The translations under genes were made by a program, and so were the position numbers. From Lachnospiraceae bacterium (GTDB taxonomy: Bacteria > Bacillota > Clostridia > Lachnospirales > Lachnospiraceae): 52,444 bases of DNA. Shown here piece after piece: positions 19,728 through 28,353 of this stretch; position 1 is the first letter of the stretch; the number at the start of each line of letters is the position of its first letter. The stretch is from NCBI GenBank assembly GCA_022788085.1, contig JALEWA010000172.1, positions 1 to 52,444 of the forward strand, written 5' to 3'. The notes below the pieces were generated by a model that saw only the letters and a list, made by a program, of their open reading frames with translations, was not told the origin of the DNA and ran no database searches.

Positions 19728-19958
19728 ATGCGTCAAATGGAATTTAAAATGGAACGTCCGGGATTGGTCAGTGAAGGAGATATCGTGACCATTACTGAGG
19801 GTGTTCTACCAAGTAATTACTATTACACAATTGATCCGTCACTTGCCATGTCAGGGAATATACCATTCAGAGAAAGGCTTCTTGCCAGAAGTGGAAAAGT
19901 ATTATCTGTTATCGAGAATGAACGGGGATTTTATGTGACAGTTGAGTTTGAAGAATAA
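19728..19958 (+). CDS. Small hypothetical protein (76 aa)
   Basis: A 76-residue soluble protein, preceded by GAAAGAGGG and ending 21 nt before ridA, with which it probably forms an operon. The predicted fold is mostly beta strands (DIVTITEGV, GKVLSVIENERGFYVTVEFEE), suggestive of a small barrel. No family recognised. Confidence 0.75.
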   Translation: MRQMEFKMERPGLVSEGDIVTITEGVLPSNYYYTIDPSLAMSGNIPFRERLLARSGKVLSVIENERGFYVTVEFEE

Positions 19959-19979
19959 ACGATAAAGGAGAGAAATATT

Positions 19980-20357
19980 ATGTTGAAGAAAATCAGTACC
20001 CCAAAAGCACCGGCAGCAATCGGACCATATTCACAGGCAGTTATAGCAGGAGATATGTTATATGCATCAGGTCAGATTCCAATCAATCCGGAAACAGGAA
20101 ATGTTGATGCAGTGGGCATCGAAGCCCAGGCAGAGCAGTCTATTAAGAATGTTGGTGAAATATTGAAGGCAGCAGGCGTTTCCTATGACAATGTAGTGAA
20201 AACAACATGTTTTCTTGCTGATATTGCTGATTTTGCAGCATTTAACGAAGTATATGCAAAATATTTTACAGAAAAGCCGGCAAGAAGCTGTGTGGCAGTA
20301 AAGGATCTTCCTAAGGGAGTACTTTGCGAAGTAGAAGTTATTGCATATTTAAAGTAG
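19980..20357 (+). CDS. ridA: RidA family reactive intermediate deaminase
   Basis: A 125-residue YjgF/YER057c/UK114 family protein that hydrolyses reactive enamines/imines made by PLP enzymes such as threonine dehydratase. The motifs AAIGPYSQAV, LYASGQIPINPETG (start half) and KTTCFLADIADFAAFNEVYAKYF...PARSCVAVKDLPKGVLCEVE with the conserved Arg (residue about 105) are all present. AAGGAGAG sits 8 nt upstream. Full length for the family. Confidence 0.95.
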   Translation: MLKKISTPKAPAAIGPYSQAVIAGDMLYASGQIPINPETGNVDAVGIEAQAEQSIKNVGEILKAAGVSYDNVVKTTCFLADIADFAAFNEVYAKYFTEKPARSCVAVKDLPKGVLCEVEVIAYLK

Positions 20358-20360
20358 TAA

Positions 20361-20395
20361 GATTGAAAAATCCATATACGGAAGATTTTTCAATC
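20361..20395. repeat. Dispersed copy of the 33-bp hairpin element
   Basis: GATTGAAAAATC (20361-20372) pairs perfectly with GATTTTTCAATC (20384-20395). The 11-nt loop CATATACGGAA matches the loops of the tandem units at 31457-31553. Located directly after ridA, it could also serve as its terminator. Confidence 0.75.
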
Positions 20396-20398
20396 AGC

Positions 20399-20421
20399 GA
20401 ATTTGTGCAAGGCACAAATTC
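20399..20421. repeat. AATTTGTGC palindrome
   Basis: GAATTTGTGC-AAG-GCACAAATTC is a perfect 10-bp inverted repeat immediately after the dispersed hairpin unit. Related arms occur at 6974-6985 and in the 14411-14452 hairpin. Confidence 0.6.
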
Positions 20422-20448
20422 ACAGAATTTTGAAAAGGCAAAAGGGAC

Positions 20449-20946
20449 ATGAAAAATATAGTTTTAATCGGCATGCCGGGGGCAGGAAAAAGTACGGTAG
20501 GCGTTGTACTTGCTAAAAGACTTGGCATGTCATTTATGGATTCGGATCTGGTCATTCAGGAGCAGGAGGGAAGGACACTTCATGAAATTATTGAACAACA
20601 GGGGACGGAAGGCTTCCTTGTGATAGAGGATAAGGTGAATGCTGCCATCAACCCCAAAAATACAGTAATAGCGACTGGTGGAAGCGTTGTCTATGGAAAC
20701 AATGCGATGGAACATCTAAGTGAAATTGGAACAGTCTGCTATCTGAAGCTTTCTTACGAAAGCATTCGTGACCGGTTAGGAGATTTGGCGCAACGTGGAG
20801 TCGTACTAAAGGATGGACAGACGCTTATGGATTTATATCATGAGAGAACACCATTATATGAAAAATATGCAAAGCTCGTGATTGACTGTGAGAATAAGAA
20901 TATCCGTGAGGTTGTAGGAGAGATTGCCCGTATTATGGGGCGCTAA
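20449..20946 (+). CDS. Shikimate kinase-like P-loop kinase with altered shikimate site
   Basis: A 165-residue NMP-kinase-fold protein of the AroK/AroL family. Walker A GMPGAGKST (8-16) and DSD (31-33) are intact, as is ERTPLYEKYA near the end. However, the substrate-binding Arg of shikimate kinases (F-R-x2-E motif) is Leu57 here (GFLVIE), and the GGG motif reads GGS (77-79). True shikimate phosphorylation is therefore doubtful; it may be a paralogue with a different substrate. No aro genes are nearby; it lies between ridA and spoVAE. AAAAGGG precedes the ATG closely. Confidence 0.8.
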   Translation: MKNIVLIGMPGAGKSTVGVVLAKRLGMSFMDSDLVIQEQEGRTLHEIIEQQGTEGFLVIEDKVNAAINPKNTVIATGGSVVYGNNAMEHLSEIGTVCYLKLSYESIRDRLGDLAQRGVVLKDGQTLMDLYHERTPLYEKYAKLVIDCENKNIREVVGEIARIMGR

Positions 20947-21029
20947 AACGAATAAAATACGTATATATTTTCTATGAATACACATACTATTCTCAAGTAT
21001 ATGAATATACAGAGAAAGGGATGTAGGAA

Positions 21030-21389
21030 ATGGATTATATCAATGCTTTCTGGGTCGGGGGATTGATTTGTGCATTGTCGCAGATACTTCTTGACCGTAC
21101 AAAGATGTTACCGGGACGAGTTATGGTTCTTTTGGTGTGTTTAGGTGTACTTATCAGCTTTTTTGGCTGGTATGAGCCTTTTGCAGAGTATGCCGGTGCA
21201 GGAGCAAATGTTCCTTTGTTAGGATATGGAAACATATTGATGAAGGGAATTAAGGAAGCAGTAGACAAGGATGGTTTTATCGGACTATTTAAGGGTGGCT
21301 TTACCAATGGAGCTGTAGGTTGTTCTGCAGCATTGGTATTTGGCTATCTGGCAAGCCTGATTTTCAAATCAAAAGTAACAAAAGCTTAA
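21030..21389 (+). CDS. spoVAE: Stage V sporulation protein AE (solitary)
   Basis: A 119-residue membrane protein with about four hydrophobic segments, matching the SpoVAE (SpoVAEb-type) family involved in movement of dipicolinate across the inner spore membrane. Signatures: FWVGGLICALSQILLDRT at the start, then GAGANVPLLGYGNILMKG and GGFTNGAVGCSAALVFGYL. AGAAAGGGATG lies upstream. It is not next to spoVAC or spoVAD; spoVAD is 6.7 kb upstream, suggesting a rearranged spoVA operon. Confidence 0.9.
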   Translation: MDYINAFWVGGLICALSQILLDRTKMLPGRVMVLLVCLGVLISFFGWYEPFAEYAGAGANVPLLGYGNILMKGIKEAVDKDGFIGLFKGGFTNGAVGCSAALVFGYLASLIFKSKVTKA

Positions 21390-21394
21390 AAGAC

Positions 21395-21429
21395 ATTGCC
21401 GGTTATGTTCAGATAGCCGGTAATTTTTT
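21395..21429 (+). terminator. Terminator after spoVAE
   Basis: ATTGCCGGTTAT pairs with ATAGCCGGTAAT (with G-U pairs) and is followed by TTTTTT. Confidence 0.85.
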
Positions 21430-21438
21430 ATGTAAATC

Positions 21439-21942
21439 TTATACTTCTTCAAAATCAATCTGTATACGACTAAAAAGTTGACGTATATATTTATCCCATA
21501 TAGCATCCGTTGTTTTGTCCATCAGAAAAGTGGTAAAGGCAGTGCCTGTTACGCAGGTTACACGACCGTTATCATAGCGGATATTTAATACAAGTGAACG
21601 AATTAAATCAGCACTGACCTCACAGTCCGGTTGTGATGCAATGAAAGCAGTAAGCGCAGGATCAGCATGAAGGATAACACGAAATGTGACAGGTGTCTTT
21701 TTTCCTTTGATTAACTGGAAGCATATGGGGCGTATATCTTTCCAAAGCGAGAAATCAGGAAGACCGTGTTCCATATTGTCTATTTCTTCAGAGCTATAGA
21801 AGTCCTTTACGATATGACCATCAATATGAAAGGTGTTGAAGGTTGTAATGGAAGCCTCCTCTACCAGAAAGGAATCGAATTGTTCAGAAATAAGTAAGGC
21901 ATTCATAATACTTTTTGTATTTTTAAGCTGTAATGCAATCAT
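21439..21942 (-). CDS. DUF5721-type hypothetical protein
   Basis: A 167-residue soluble protein. The N-terminal pattern MIALQLKNTKSIMNALLISEQFD with FNTFHIDGHIVKDFYS is what I recall for DUF5721, a Lachnospiraceae-specific family of unknown function. AAAGGAG precedes the ATG. It is convergent with spoVAE and monocistronic as far as visible. Confidence 0.65.
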   Translation of the reverse strand: MIALQLKNTKSIMNALLISEQFDSFLVEEASITTFNTFHIDGHIVKDFYSSEEIDNMEHGLPDFSLWKDIRPICFQLIKGKKTPVTFRVILHADPALTAFIASQPDCEVSADLIRSLVLNIRYDNGRVTCVTGTAFTTFLMDKTTDAIWDKYIRQLFSRIQIDFEEV

Positions 21943-22070
21943 AAAAAGCTCCTTTTTAAATAATTTTTGATGCTATATTAGTATATACCGAAGAAATGGA
22001 ATATGTAAATTGTTTTGTTCAGACAGGGATGGAAAAAATTTATATAAAATACCTTTTCAAAAGTATATTA

Positions 22071-22084
22071 ATATGTTAACATAT
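22071..22084. promoter_or_regulatory. Perfect 14-bp palindrome upstream of degV
   Basis: ATATGTTAACATAT, about 55 nt before the degV start. Symmetry and position suggest an operator, but I cannot name the regulator. Confidence 0.35.
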
Positions 22085-22139
22085 AACGTAGTAATAAAAA
22101 CTATGTAAAATAGTAAGAAAAAATCCAAGAGGTATAGAA

Positions 22140-22979
22140 ATGAGCTATAAAATAGTTGTAGACAGTTGTTGTGAATTACCTGAAGAGTTAAAAAAGGATT
22201 CAAGGTTTGAAATAGTACCACTTACCTTAATTGTGGGAGATGTATATGAAAAAGAGGACAATGAGGATTTTGATCAGAAGGAATTTCTAGAGGCAGTAGC
22301 GGCATGTCCTACCTGTCCGAAGTCAGCATGTCCGTCACCGGAAAGATATATGAAATCTTATCAGACAGATGCAGAGCATGTATATGTAGTAACATTATCA
22401 GCACAGTTAAGCGGAAGCTATAACAGTGCTGTGCTTGGAAAGAATCTGTATCATGAGAATTACGGTGATAAAGATATTTATGTGGTAGATTCCAAGTCTG
22501 CTTCCTGCGGTGAGACACAGGTTGCATTTAAAATTATGGAGTTGGAAGAAGCAGGACTTAACTTTACAGAGATTGTGGAAAAAATAGAAGAGTATGTAAA
22601 GGGCATGAATACCTATTTTGTATTAGATAATCTGGATACCTTAAGAAAGAATGGCAGGCTATCCGGTGTTAAAGCATTGGTTGCATCCACTCTGAATATT
22701 AAGCCGGTTATGGGAGCTGATAATGGCAGTATCATTCAGTTAGGACAATCAGTCGGAATTAAAAAGGCTTTGGCGAAAATGGCTGATTATGTAGTGAAGG
22801 AAGTGGTAGACCCGGAAAAGAAGAATCTAATGATTACACATTGCAATAATCTGCAGCGTGCACAAAGTGTGAAGGAACAGATAGAAGCAAAGGTTAAGTT
22901 TAAGAATATTGTCATTATGGATACGGCCGGAATCAGTAGTATGTATGCAAATGATGGCGGAGTAATTGTATCAGCATAG
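22140..22979 (+). CDS. DegV family fatty-acid-binding protein
   Basis: A 279-residue DegV/FakB-like protein that binds a fatty acid and may present it to a FakA-type kinase. Present are KIVVDSCCELPEEL at the start, the fatty-acid carboxylate-binding TLSAQLSGSYNSA region (near residue 84) and DNLDTLRKNGRLSG...KPVM (about 162-187). No fakA gene lies in the window. AAGAGG precedes the start. Confidence 0.93.
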   Translation: MSYKIVVDSCCELPEELKKDSRFEIVPLTLIVGDVYEKEDNEDFDQKEFLEAVAACPTCPKSACPSPERYMKSYQTDAEHVYVVTLSAQLSGSYNSAVLGKNLYHENYGDKDIYVVDSKSASCGETQVAFKIMELEEAGLNFTEIVEKIEEYVKGMNTYFVLDNLDTLRKNGRLSGVKALVASTLNIKPVMGADNGSIIQLGQSVGIKKALAKMADYVVKEVVDPEKKNLMITHCNNLQRAQSVKEQIEAKVKFKNIVIMDTAGISSMYANDGGVIVSA

Positions 22980-22993
22980 AAGATATGAAAGTA

Positions 22994-23029
22994 AAAAACC
23001 ACGTAGGAATATGTTCCTACGTGGTTTTT
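22994..23029. terminator. Bidirectional terminator between degV and LytTR gene
   Basis: AAAAACCACGTAGGAA pairs perfectly (16 bp) with 23014-23029, ending in a T-run. Confidence 0.93.
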
Positions 23030-23741
23030 AGAATAATTCATCAATCTCTTCTTTAAGTTTTTTAATCTCCAAATAACGAAATGGAGAGATGTGGAATTCT
23101 CTATAGTCCTGCATCATGACAGATATTGGCGTTATCATGGAAACAAATCTCATATTAATGATATGCTTTTTGTTTGCCCGACAAAATTCCCTGTAAGGAA
23201 GTACAAGAATCTGAACTTCAGCAATATCACAGGAAAGGTTTATATAAGAACCATCCAGTAAACCTAATACATAACTGCCTTGGAAAGGCATACAATAAAG
23301 AATATCATCCTTTGCAACATAATGAGTACCATTCTCACAAGGAACAGGAATGGTTTCTACATTCCCACGAACATGTGCATCGCCAAGCTTTAACAGTTCA
23401 GGAAGCGGTTCCGGAGTATATGGTTTTTTCATATGTACAACTGTTTCGGGAAGATTTTGGAACGTTGTATAATCTATCGTGGAAGAGTAGAGTATCAATG
23501 GTGCATCTAATCCCATCTGCATGAGTTGCGTAATAATATCTTCAGCAACAGTAGGGGTCGATGTCATATCCATGAAAATCATATCATACATCAATGGATT
23601 ACGTAAAAAGTGATCCTTACTGCCATAAGAATCAATATACAGGATATTAGGTGTTCCTGCACGCTTATCTGATTCTCTGGAAAGCAAGCGCTCCAGATGT
23701 TTTCTGTCTGCAACATTATCATCACAAATTGCGATATGCAT
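23028..23741 (-). CDS. LytTR-family response regulator (AgrA/VirR type), orphan
   Basis: A 237-residue regulator: an N-terminal receiver with Asp7-Asp8, phosphoacceptor Asp58 (MIFMDMT) and conserved Lys (MKKPYTP near 105), then a C-terminal LytTR DNA-binding domain (about 135-235, with CRANKKHIINMRFV). It should be phosphorylated by a HPK10-type kinase, but no kinase or peptide gene is adjacent. GGAGGAG precedes the ATG. Its stop overlaps the 3' arm of the shared terminator. Confidence 0.9.
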   Translation of the reverse strand: MHIAICDDNVADRKHLERLLSRESDKRAGTPNILYIDSYGSKDHFLRNPLMYDMIFMDMTSTPTVAEDIITQLMQMGLDAPLILYSSTIDYTTFQNLPETVVHMKKPYTPEPLPELLKLGDAHVRGNVETIPVPCENGTHYVAKDDILYCMPFQGSYVLGLLDGSYINLSCDIAEVQILVLPYREFCRANKKHIINMRFVSMITPISVMMQDYREFHISPFRYLEIKKLKEEIDELF

Positions 23742-23814
23742 GTTATCTCCTCCAGTCTGGGTTTTGAATGAAAATTCGGAACAGGCTCGAAAATCTTGCA
23801 GTCCCGAATTATAA

Positions 23815-24108
23815 TTACATGATTGAAAATTGCAATGGTGAACAGATTAGTATTATCACGACAGCAATCTGCAAGAACAAAATAGCCGGCATACCATATA
23901 CAAAGTACCAATGTCTTGTTTTGTGATGAAATACTCGCATCCCGATGATGGAACCTATACTGCCGCCAATCAGGGCAATGATAAAAAGCGTCGATTCCGG
24001 AATACGCCAAAGCTTCTTCACGGCACGTTTTTTATCAATGCCCATAATAGCAAAGCCAATCAGGTTCATCATTACAAGATAGCCTGTGATGAAACCGATT
24101 ACAATCAT
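23815..24108 (-). CDS. DUF1294 small membrane protein
   Basis: A 97-residue protein with three hydrophobic segments and the DUF1294 pattern: FAIMGIDKKRAVKKLWRIPE (20-39), GGSIGSIIGMRVFHHKTRH and WYFVYGMP. Function unknown. AAAAAGGAT precedes the start. It is downstream of argG on the same strand with about 35 nt between, so it may be co-transcribed with argG and the LytTR gene. Confidence 0.88.
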   Translation of the reverse strand: MIVIGFITGYLVMMNLIGFAIMGIDKKRAVKKLWRIPESTLFIIALIGGSIGSIIGMRVFHHKTRHWYFVYGMPAILFLQIAVVIILICSPLQFSIM

Positions 24109-24142
24109 ATAGCCTTATCCTTTTTCATGTATGTTAACATGT

Positions 24143-25363
24143 TTATTTGTTCTTTTCAACTTCCTGAAGCTTCATAGCACGAACCTTGCTGGATAAACCA
24201 AACAGATTGATAAAGCCTTCAGCATCATGATGATCATAAAGGTCACCGGTTGTGAAGGAAGCAATGCTCTCATTATATAAAGAGTATGGACTTGTCTCAC
24301 CAGCCTTGATGATATTGCCTTTGTAAAGCTTGAACTTTACTTCACCGGTTACATATTCCTGAGTCTTTTCGATGAATGCCTGGATTGCTTCACGCTTTGG
24401 TGTGAACCACTTTCCTTCGTATACAGTATCAGCAAGCTTGTTGCCCATTTCCTTCTTCAATGTATATGTATCACGGTCAAGAATAAGCTCCTCTAACTGC
24501 TGATGAGCTTCCATCAGAATCGTTCCGCCAGGAGTTTCATATACACCACGTGACTTCATACCAACAACACGGTTTTCGACGATATCAACAATTCCGATAC
24601 CATGCTTTCCACCAAGTTTGTTAAGCTCACGGATAATATCAGAAACCTTCATCTTCTTACCGTTTACAGAAGTAGGAACACCCTTCTCGAAGGTCATGGT
24701 TACATATTCACCTTCTTCAGGAGCCTTTTCAGGAGTAGTACCTAATACTAAAAGATGGTCATAATTTGGCTCATTTGCAGGATCTTCCAGTTCCAGACCT
24801 TCATGGCTGATGTGCCAGATGTTACGGTCACGGCTATAGGAGGAATCTGCAGAGAAAGGAAGATGAATACCATGAGCCTTGCAGTACTCGATTTCAGATT
24901 CACGGGAATCCATTGTCCACTTTTCATTTCGCCATGCAGCAATAATCTTAATGTCTGGTGCAAGAGCCTTGATACCTAATTCGAAACGAATCTGGTCATT
25001 ACCTTTACCGGTAGCACCATGGCAGATTGCTGTAGCACCTTCTTTTCTTGCAATCTCAACAAGCTTCTTGGCGATAAGAGGTCTTGCCATAGAAGTTCCT
25101 AATAAATATTTATTTTCGTAAATGGCATTAGCCTGTACACATGGAACAATGTATTCATCACAGAATTCGTCAACAACATTTTCAATATAGAGCTTTTCAG
25201 CGCCACAGGATTTTGCTCTTTCTTCAAGACCATCAAGCTCTTCTTCCTGTCCACAGTCTACACAGACACAGACTACTTCATAGTCGAAATTCTCCTTTAA
25301 CCAAGGGATAATTGCGGTAGTATCAAGACCACCTGAATAAGCCAAAATAACTTTTTCTTTCAT
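24143..25363 (-). CDS. argG: Argininosuccinate synthase
   Basis: A 406-residue enzyme joining citrulline and aspartate with ATP in arginine synthesis. The N-type ATP pyrophosphatase motif YSGGLDT is at 9-15. GATGKGNDQIRFE, the citrulline/aspartate-binding region ISHEGLELEDP and the C-terminal ESIASFTTGDLYDHHDAEGFINLFGL are all in place. AAGGAGG lies 8 nt upstream. Divergent from the GNAT-argJ-argB-argD cluster, sharing a 355-bp region with tandem ARG boxes. argH is not adjacent. Confidence 0.97.
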   Translation of the reverse strand: MKEKVILAYSGGLDTTAIIPWLKENFDYEVVCVCVDCGQEEELDGLEERAKSCGAEKLYIENVVDEFCDEYIVPCVQANAIYENKYLLGTSMARPLIAKKLVEIARKEGATAICHGATGKGNDQIRFELGIKALAPDIKIIAAWRNEKWTMDSRESEIEYCKAHGIHLPFSADSSYSRDRNIWHISHEGLELEDPANEPNYDHLLVLGTTPEKAPEEGEYVTMTFEKGVPTSVNGKKMKVSDIIRELNKLGGKHGIGIVDIVENRVVGMKSRGVYETPGGTILMEAHQQLEELILDRDTYTLKKEMGNKLADTVYEGKWFTPKREAIQAFIEKTQEYVTGEVKFKLYKGNIIKAGETSPYSLYNESIASFTTGDLYDHHDAEGFINLFGLSSKVRAMKLQEVEKNK

Positions 25364-25718
25364 AATAAGTCCTCCTTATATTAGTGTAGTGTAATGCTTC
25401 AACCTTAGGCGGTTTATGTTCATGGGAATAATATACAACATTACGACATAGAAATCAAGTGAAAAATTATACATTATATATTGACAAAAGCTTTTAAAAG
25501 TGTAAAAATAAGTAGTCTAAAATGAATAATATACATACTGGAATGTATAAAAATTCATATATAAACAAAATAAGTGCTAATTACCGTAATTCATACATAT
25601 AGTAGAAAAAAGTGGAAAACAGTTGTATTTCCACAAAGGTTATAATATGATGTAAGTTAGACTTGTTTTGCGGATTATTTTATGAAAGAAGCAAAGAAAT
25701 AAAAGGATTGGTGTTGAA
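25364..25718. other. Divergent arginine regulatory region
   Basis: The 355-bp AT-rich region between argG and the GNAT gene has no ORF of note. It contains a TTGACA (25481-25486), tandem ARG boxes (25522-25560), a GTGGAAA-N9-TTTCCAC inverted repeat (about 25612-25634) and a TATAAT soon after, likely the rightward promoter. Confidence 0.6.
25522..25560. promoter_or_regulatory. Tandem ARG boxes (ArgR/AhrC operator)
   Basis: Two 18-bp sites, ATGAATAATATACATACT (25522-25539) and ATGTATAAAAATTCATAT (25543-25560), are separated by 3 bp, giving 21 bp centre to centre, the spacing used by ArgR hexamers. The second differs little from the Firmicute ARG box consensus ATGAATAAAAATTCA. Position between argG and the argJBD cluster fits arginine-dependent repression of both. 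Confidence 0.75.
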
Positions 25719-26162
25719 ATGGTAAGAGTAATGACAATCGAGGATTATGAACAGGTGCATGCTTTATGGATGAGAATCAAGGGCTTTGCAATCAGAAGTA
25801 TTGATGACTCCAGAGAGGGTGTGGCAAGATTCCTTAGAAGAAATCCAACAACAAGTGTGGTTGCAATAGAGGATGGAAAGATTGTTGGAGCTATTCTGTG
25901 TGGTCATGATGGAAGAAGAGGCTGTCTCTATCATGTTTGCGTTGATCCCGAGTACCGAAGACGCGGTATCGGAAAGAGCATGGTTGTCTTTTGCATGGAA
26001 GCATTGAAGAAGGAAGAGATAAACAAGGTCTGTCTGATTGCTTTTACGGTAAATGACATCGGAAATACTTTCTGGCATAAGGTAGGCTGGCTGGAGCGGG
26101 AAGACTTGAACTATTATGATTTCGTTTTAAACAGTGAGAATATTATTAAGTTTAATCAATAA
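25719..26162 (+). CDS. GNAT family N-acetyltransferase, first gene of arg cluster
   Basis: A 147-residue GNAT protein with the acetyl-CoA-binding motif RRRGIGKSM (motif A, residues about 79-87) and a beta4 strand LYHVCVDPEY. It begins the likely operon GNAT-argJ-argB-argD, ending 25 nt before argJ. Its place is where argC often lies. It may be an N-acetylglutamate synthase-like enzyme that primes the cycle, or act on another substrate. The link is positional only. It has no canonical Shine-Dalgarno (AAAGGATTGG about 8 nt upstream). Confidence 0.88.
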   Translation: MVRVMTIEDYEQVHALWMRIKGFAIRSIDDSREGVARFLRRNPTTSVVAIEDGKIVGAILCGHDGRRGCLYHVCVDPEYRRRGIGKSMVVFCMEALKKEEINKVCLIAFTVNDIGNTFWHKVGWLEREDLNYYDFVLNSENIIKFNQ

Positions 26163-26187
26163 GAAAATAGGAAAGGATGGTATCAGT

Positions 26188-27411
26188 ATGAAGGTTATCG
26201 ATGGTGGTGTAACTGCAGCAAAGGGCTTTGAAGCAGCTTGCTGTGAAGCAAATATTAAATATAAGGATAGAACAGACATGGCAATGGTATATTCTGTTAA
26301 GCCATGTGAGTGTGCAGGTACTTTTACCAGTAATGTTGTGAAGGCAGCCTGTGTACAGTGGGATCAGAAAATCGTATATTCAGGAGAACATATGCAGGCG
26401 GTTGTCGTGAATTCAGGAATTGCAAATGCCTGTACAGGGAAAGAGGGCTTTGAAGCCTGTGAGTCTACTGCTAGGGCTGTGGAAAAGGAGTTAGGAGTCC
26501 CATTTGCAAATGTAGCGGTAGCATCGACCGGTGTTATTGGCATGCAGCTTCCGGTAGATAAGCTGGTAAATGGTGTTGCAGCAATGAGTAAGACCTTAGA
26601 CGGCAGTCTGGAAGCCGGAACAGCGGCAGCAAAAGCAATTATGACAACAGATACGATTCATAAAGAAGTAGCTGTCACTTTTGAAATAGCCGGTAAGACA
26701 GTAACATTAGGAGGAATGAGTAAGGGTTCAGGAATGATTCATCCCAATATGTGTACCATGTTAGGCTTTTTAACAACAGACCTTGCGATTGAAAAGAGCT
26801 TGTTGCAGGAGGCTTTGAGTGAAGTGGTAAAGGACACCTTCAATATGATTACAGTTGATGGTGATACTTCAACGAATGATACGCTTCTGATTATGGCAAA
26901 TGGACTTGCTGAGAATGAGACAATTTCAACCAAAGGAGCAGATTATCAGACCTTTGTAGATGCTTTGTTCTACGTATGTGAATTCTTAGCTAAGAAAATG
27001 GCCGGAGACGGAGAGGGCGCAAGTAAGCTTTTTGAAGCAAAGGTTGTGAATGCAAAGAGTAAAGAGGATGCAAGAACTCTGTCCAGATCAATTGTAGCAA
27101 GTAATTTATCAAAGGCTGCCATTTATGGATGTGACGCGAACTTTGGCCGTTTCCTGTGTGCTATGGGTTATTCGGGAGCCCAATTTGATCAAAATGATGT
27201 AGAACTGTTCTTTGAAAGTAAAGAGGGACGTTTACAGGTATTTGATAAGGGAACCCCTATTGTATTTGATGAGGAGAAGGCGACTAAAATACTTGGGGCT
27301 TCAGAAGTTACCATATATGTAGATATGCATGAGGGCAGTGAGGAAGCTACAGCGTGGGGCTGTGATTTGACTTATGATTATGTTAAGATCAATGCAGATT
27401 ACAGATCATAA
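26188..27411 (+). CDS. argJ: Bifunctional ornithine acetyltransferase/N-acetylglutamate synthase
   Basis: A 407-residue ArgJ. The start at 26188 (MKVIDGG) is chosen over an upstream in-frame ATG at 26134 that overlaps the GNAT gene, because AAAGGATGG lies about 8 nt before it. The autoproteolysis site is in KGSGMIHPNMCTMLGF: Thr190 would be the new N-terminal nucleophile of the beta chain, with Cys189 in the place usually taken by Ala. SGIANACTG and ASTGVIGMQLP are also conserved. It recycles the acetyl group from N-acetylornithine to glutamate. Confidence 0.96.
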   Translation: MKVIDGGVTAAKGFEAACCEANIKYKDRTDMAMVYSVKPCECAGTFTSNVVKAACVQWDQKIVYSGEHMQAVVVNSGIANACTGKEGFEACESTARAVEKELGVPFANVAVASTGVIGMQLPVDKLVNGVAAMSKTLDGSLEAGTAAAKAIMTTDTIHKEVAVTFEIAGKTVTLGGMSKGSGMIHPNMCTMLGFLTTDLAIEKSLLQEALSEVVKDTFNMITVDGDTSTNDTLLIMANGLAENETISTKGADYQTFVDALFYVCEFLAKKMAGDGEGASKLFEAKVVNAKSKEDARTLSRSIVASNLSKAAIYGCDANFGRFLCAMGYSGAQFDQNDVELFFESKEGRLQVFDKGTPIVFDEEKATKILGASEVTIYVDMHEGSEEATAWGCDLTYDYVKINADYRS

Positions 27412-27444
27412 GTAAAGGACTTAGTGATTTTGGAGGATAGTAAA

Positions 27445-28335
27445 GTGGATAAGGATATGAATCAGGTTTTATCAAAGGCAGAGGTTTTAATCGAGGCGCT
27501 ACCATATATTCAGCGTTTCAATAGAAAGATTATCGTTGTAAAATATGGTGGAAGCGCTATGAGCAACGAAGAATTACAGAAGAATGTAATCAAGGATGTT
27601 ACTTTATTAAAGCTGGTTGGCTTTAAACCAATTATCGTGCATGGTGGTGGAAAGGAAATCAGTCGCTGGGTAGGTAAGGTAGGTAAGGAAGCAAAATTCG
27701 TCAATGGTCTTCGTGTTACGGATGAAGAAACAATGGAAATTGCAGAAATGGTTCTGAATAAGGTAAATAAGAGCCTTGTAACGATGGTGCAGGAGCTTGG
27801 CGTTAAGGCTGTTGGTATCAGTGGTAAGGACGGTGGACTCTTAAAGGTAGATAAGAAGTATTCTGACGGACAGGACATTGGATTTGTTGGTGATATCAAA
27901 GAGGTTAACCCAAAAGTATTGTATGATATGCTTGAGAAGGATTTTCTTCCAATCGTAGCACCAATTGGCCTTGATGATAATTTCCAGACCTATAATATCA
28001 ACGCTGATGATGCGGCTTGCGCAATTGCAAAGGCAGTAGGTGCTGAAAAGCTGGCATTCCTGACAGATATTGAAGGTTTATATAAAGATATTAATGATAA
28101 GTCCAGCTTTATTTCCAGATTGTCTGCATCTCAGGCAGATAAGCTGATAGAGGACGGATTCATCGGTGGAGGTATGCTTCCAAAGCTTACAAATTGTACT
28201 TCAGCAATCAAGAATGGAGTAAACAGAGTACATATTCTGGATGGACGTATTCCGCATTGTTTACTGTTGGAAATCTTTACCAACAATGGTGTTGGTACAG
28301 CTATTGTTTCTGATGATGAGATGGATCATGAGTAG
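27445..28335 (+). CDS. argB: N-acetylglutamate kinase
   Basis: A 296-residue amino-acid kinase that phosphorylates N-acetylglutamate. The GTG start at 27445 is preferred because GGAGG lies 8 nt upstream; the frame is open to another GTG at 27424 which precedes that site. [21 protein letters not shown] and [22 protein letters not shown] are present, as is GGGMLPKL. The C-terminal length fits feedback-inhibitable ArgB, but I cannot confirm arginine sensitivity. Confidence 0.96.
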   Translation: MDKDMNQVLSKAEVLIEALPYIQRFNRKIIVVKYGGSAMSNEELQKNVIKDVTLLKLVGFKPIIVHGGGKEISRWVGKVGKEAKFVNGLRVTDEETMEIAEMVLNKVNKSLVTMVQELGVKAVGISGKDGGLLKVDKKYSDGQDIGFVGDIKEVNPKVLYDMLEKDFLPIVAPIGLDDNFQTYNINADDAACAIAKAVGAEKLAFLTDIEGLYKDINDKSSFISRLSASQADKLIEDGFIGGGMLPKLTNCTSAIKNGVNRVHILDGRIPHCLLLEIFTNNGVGTAIVSDDEMDHE

Positions 28336-28353
28336 AAAGGCATGGTGACTTGG

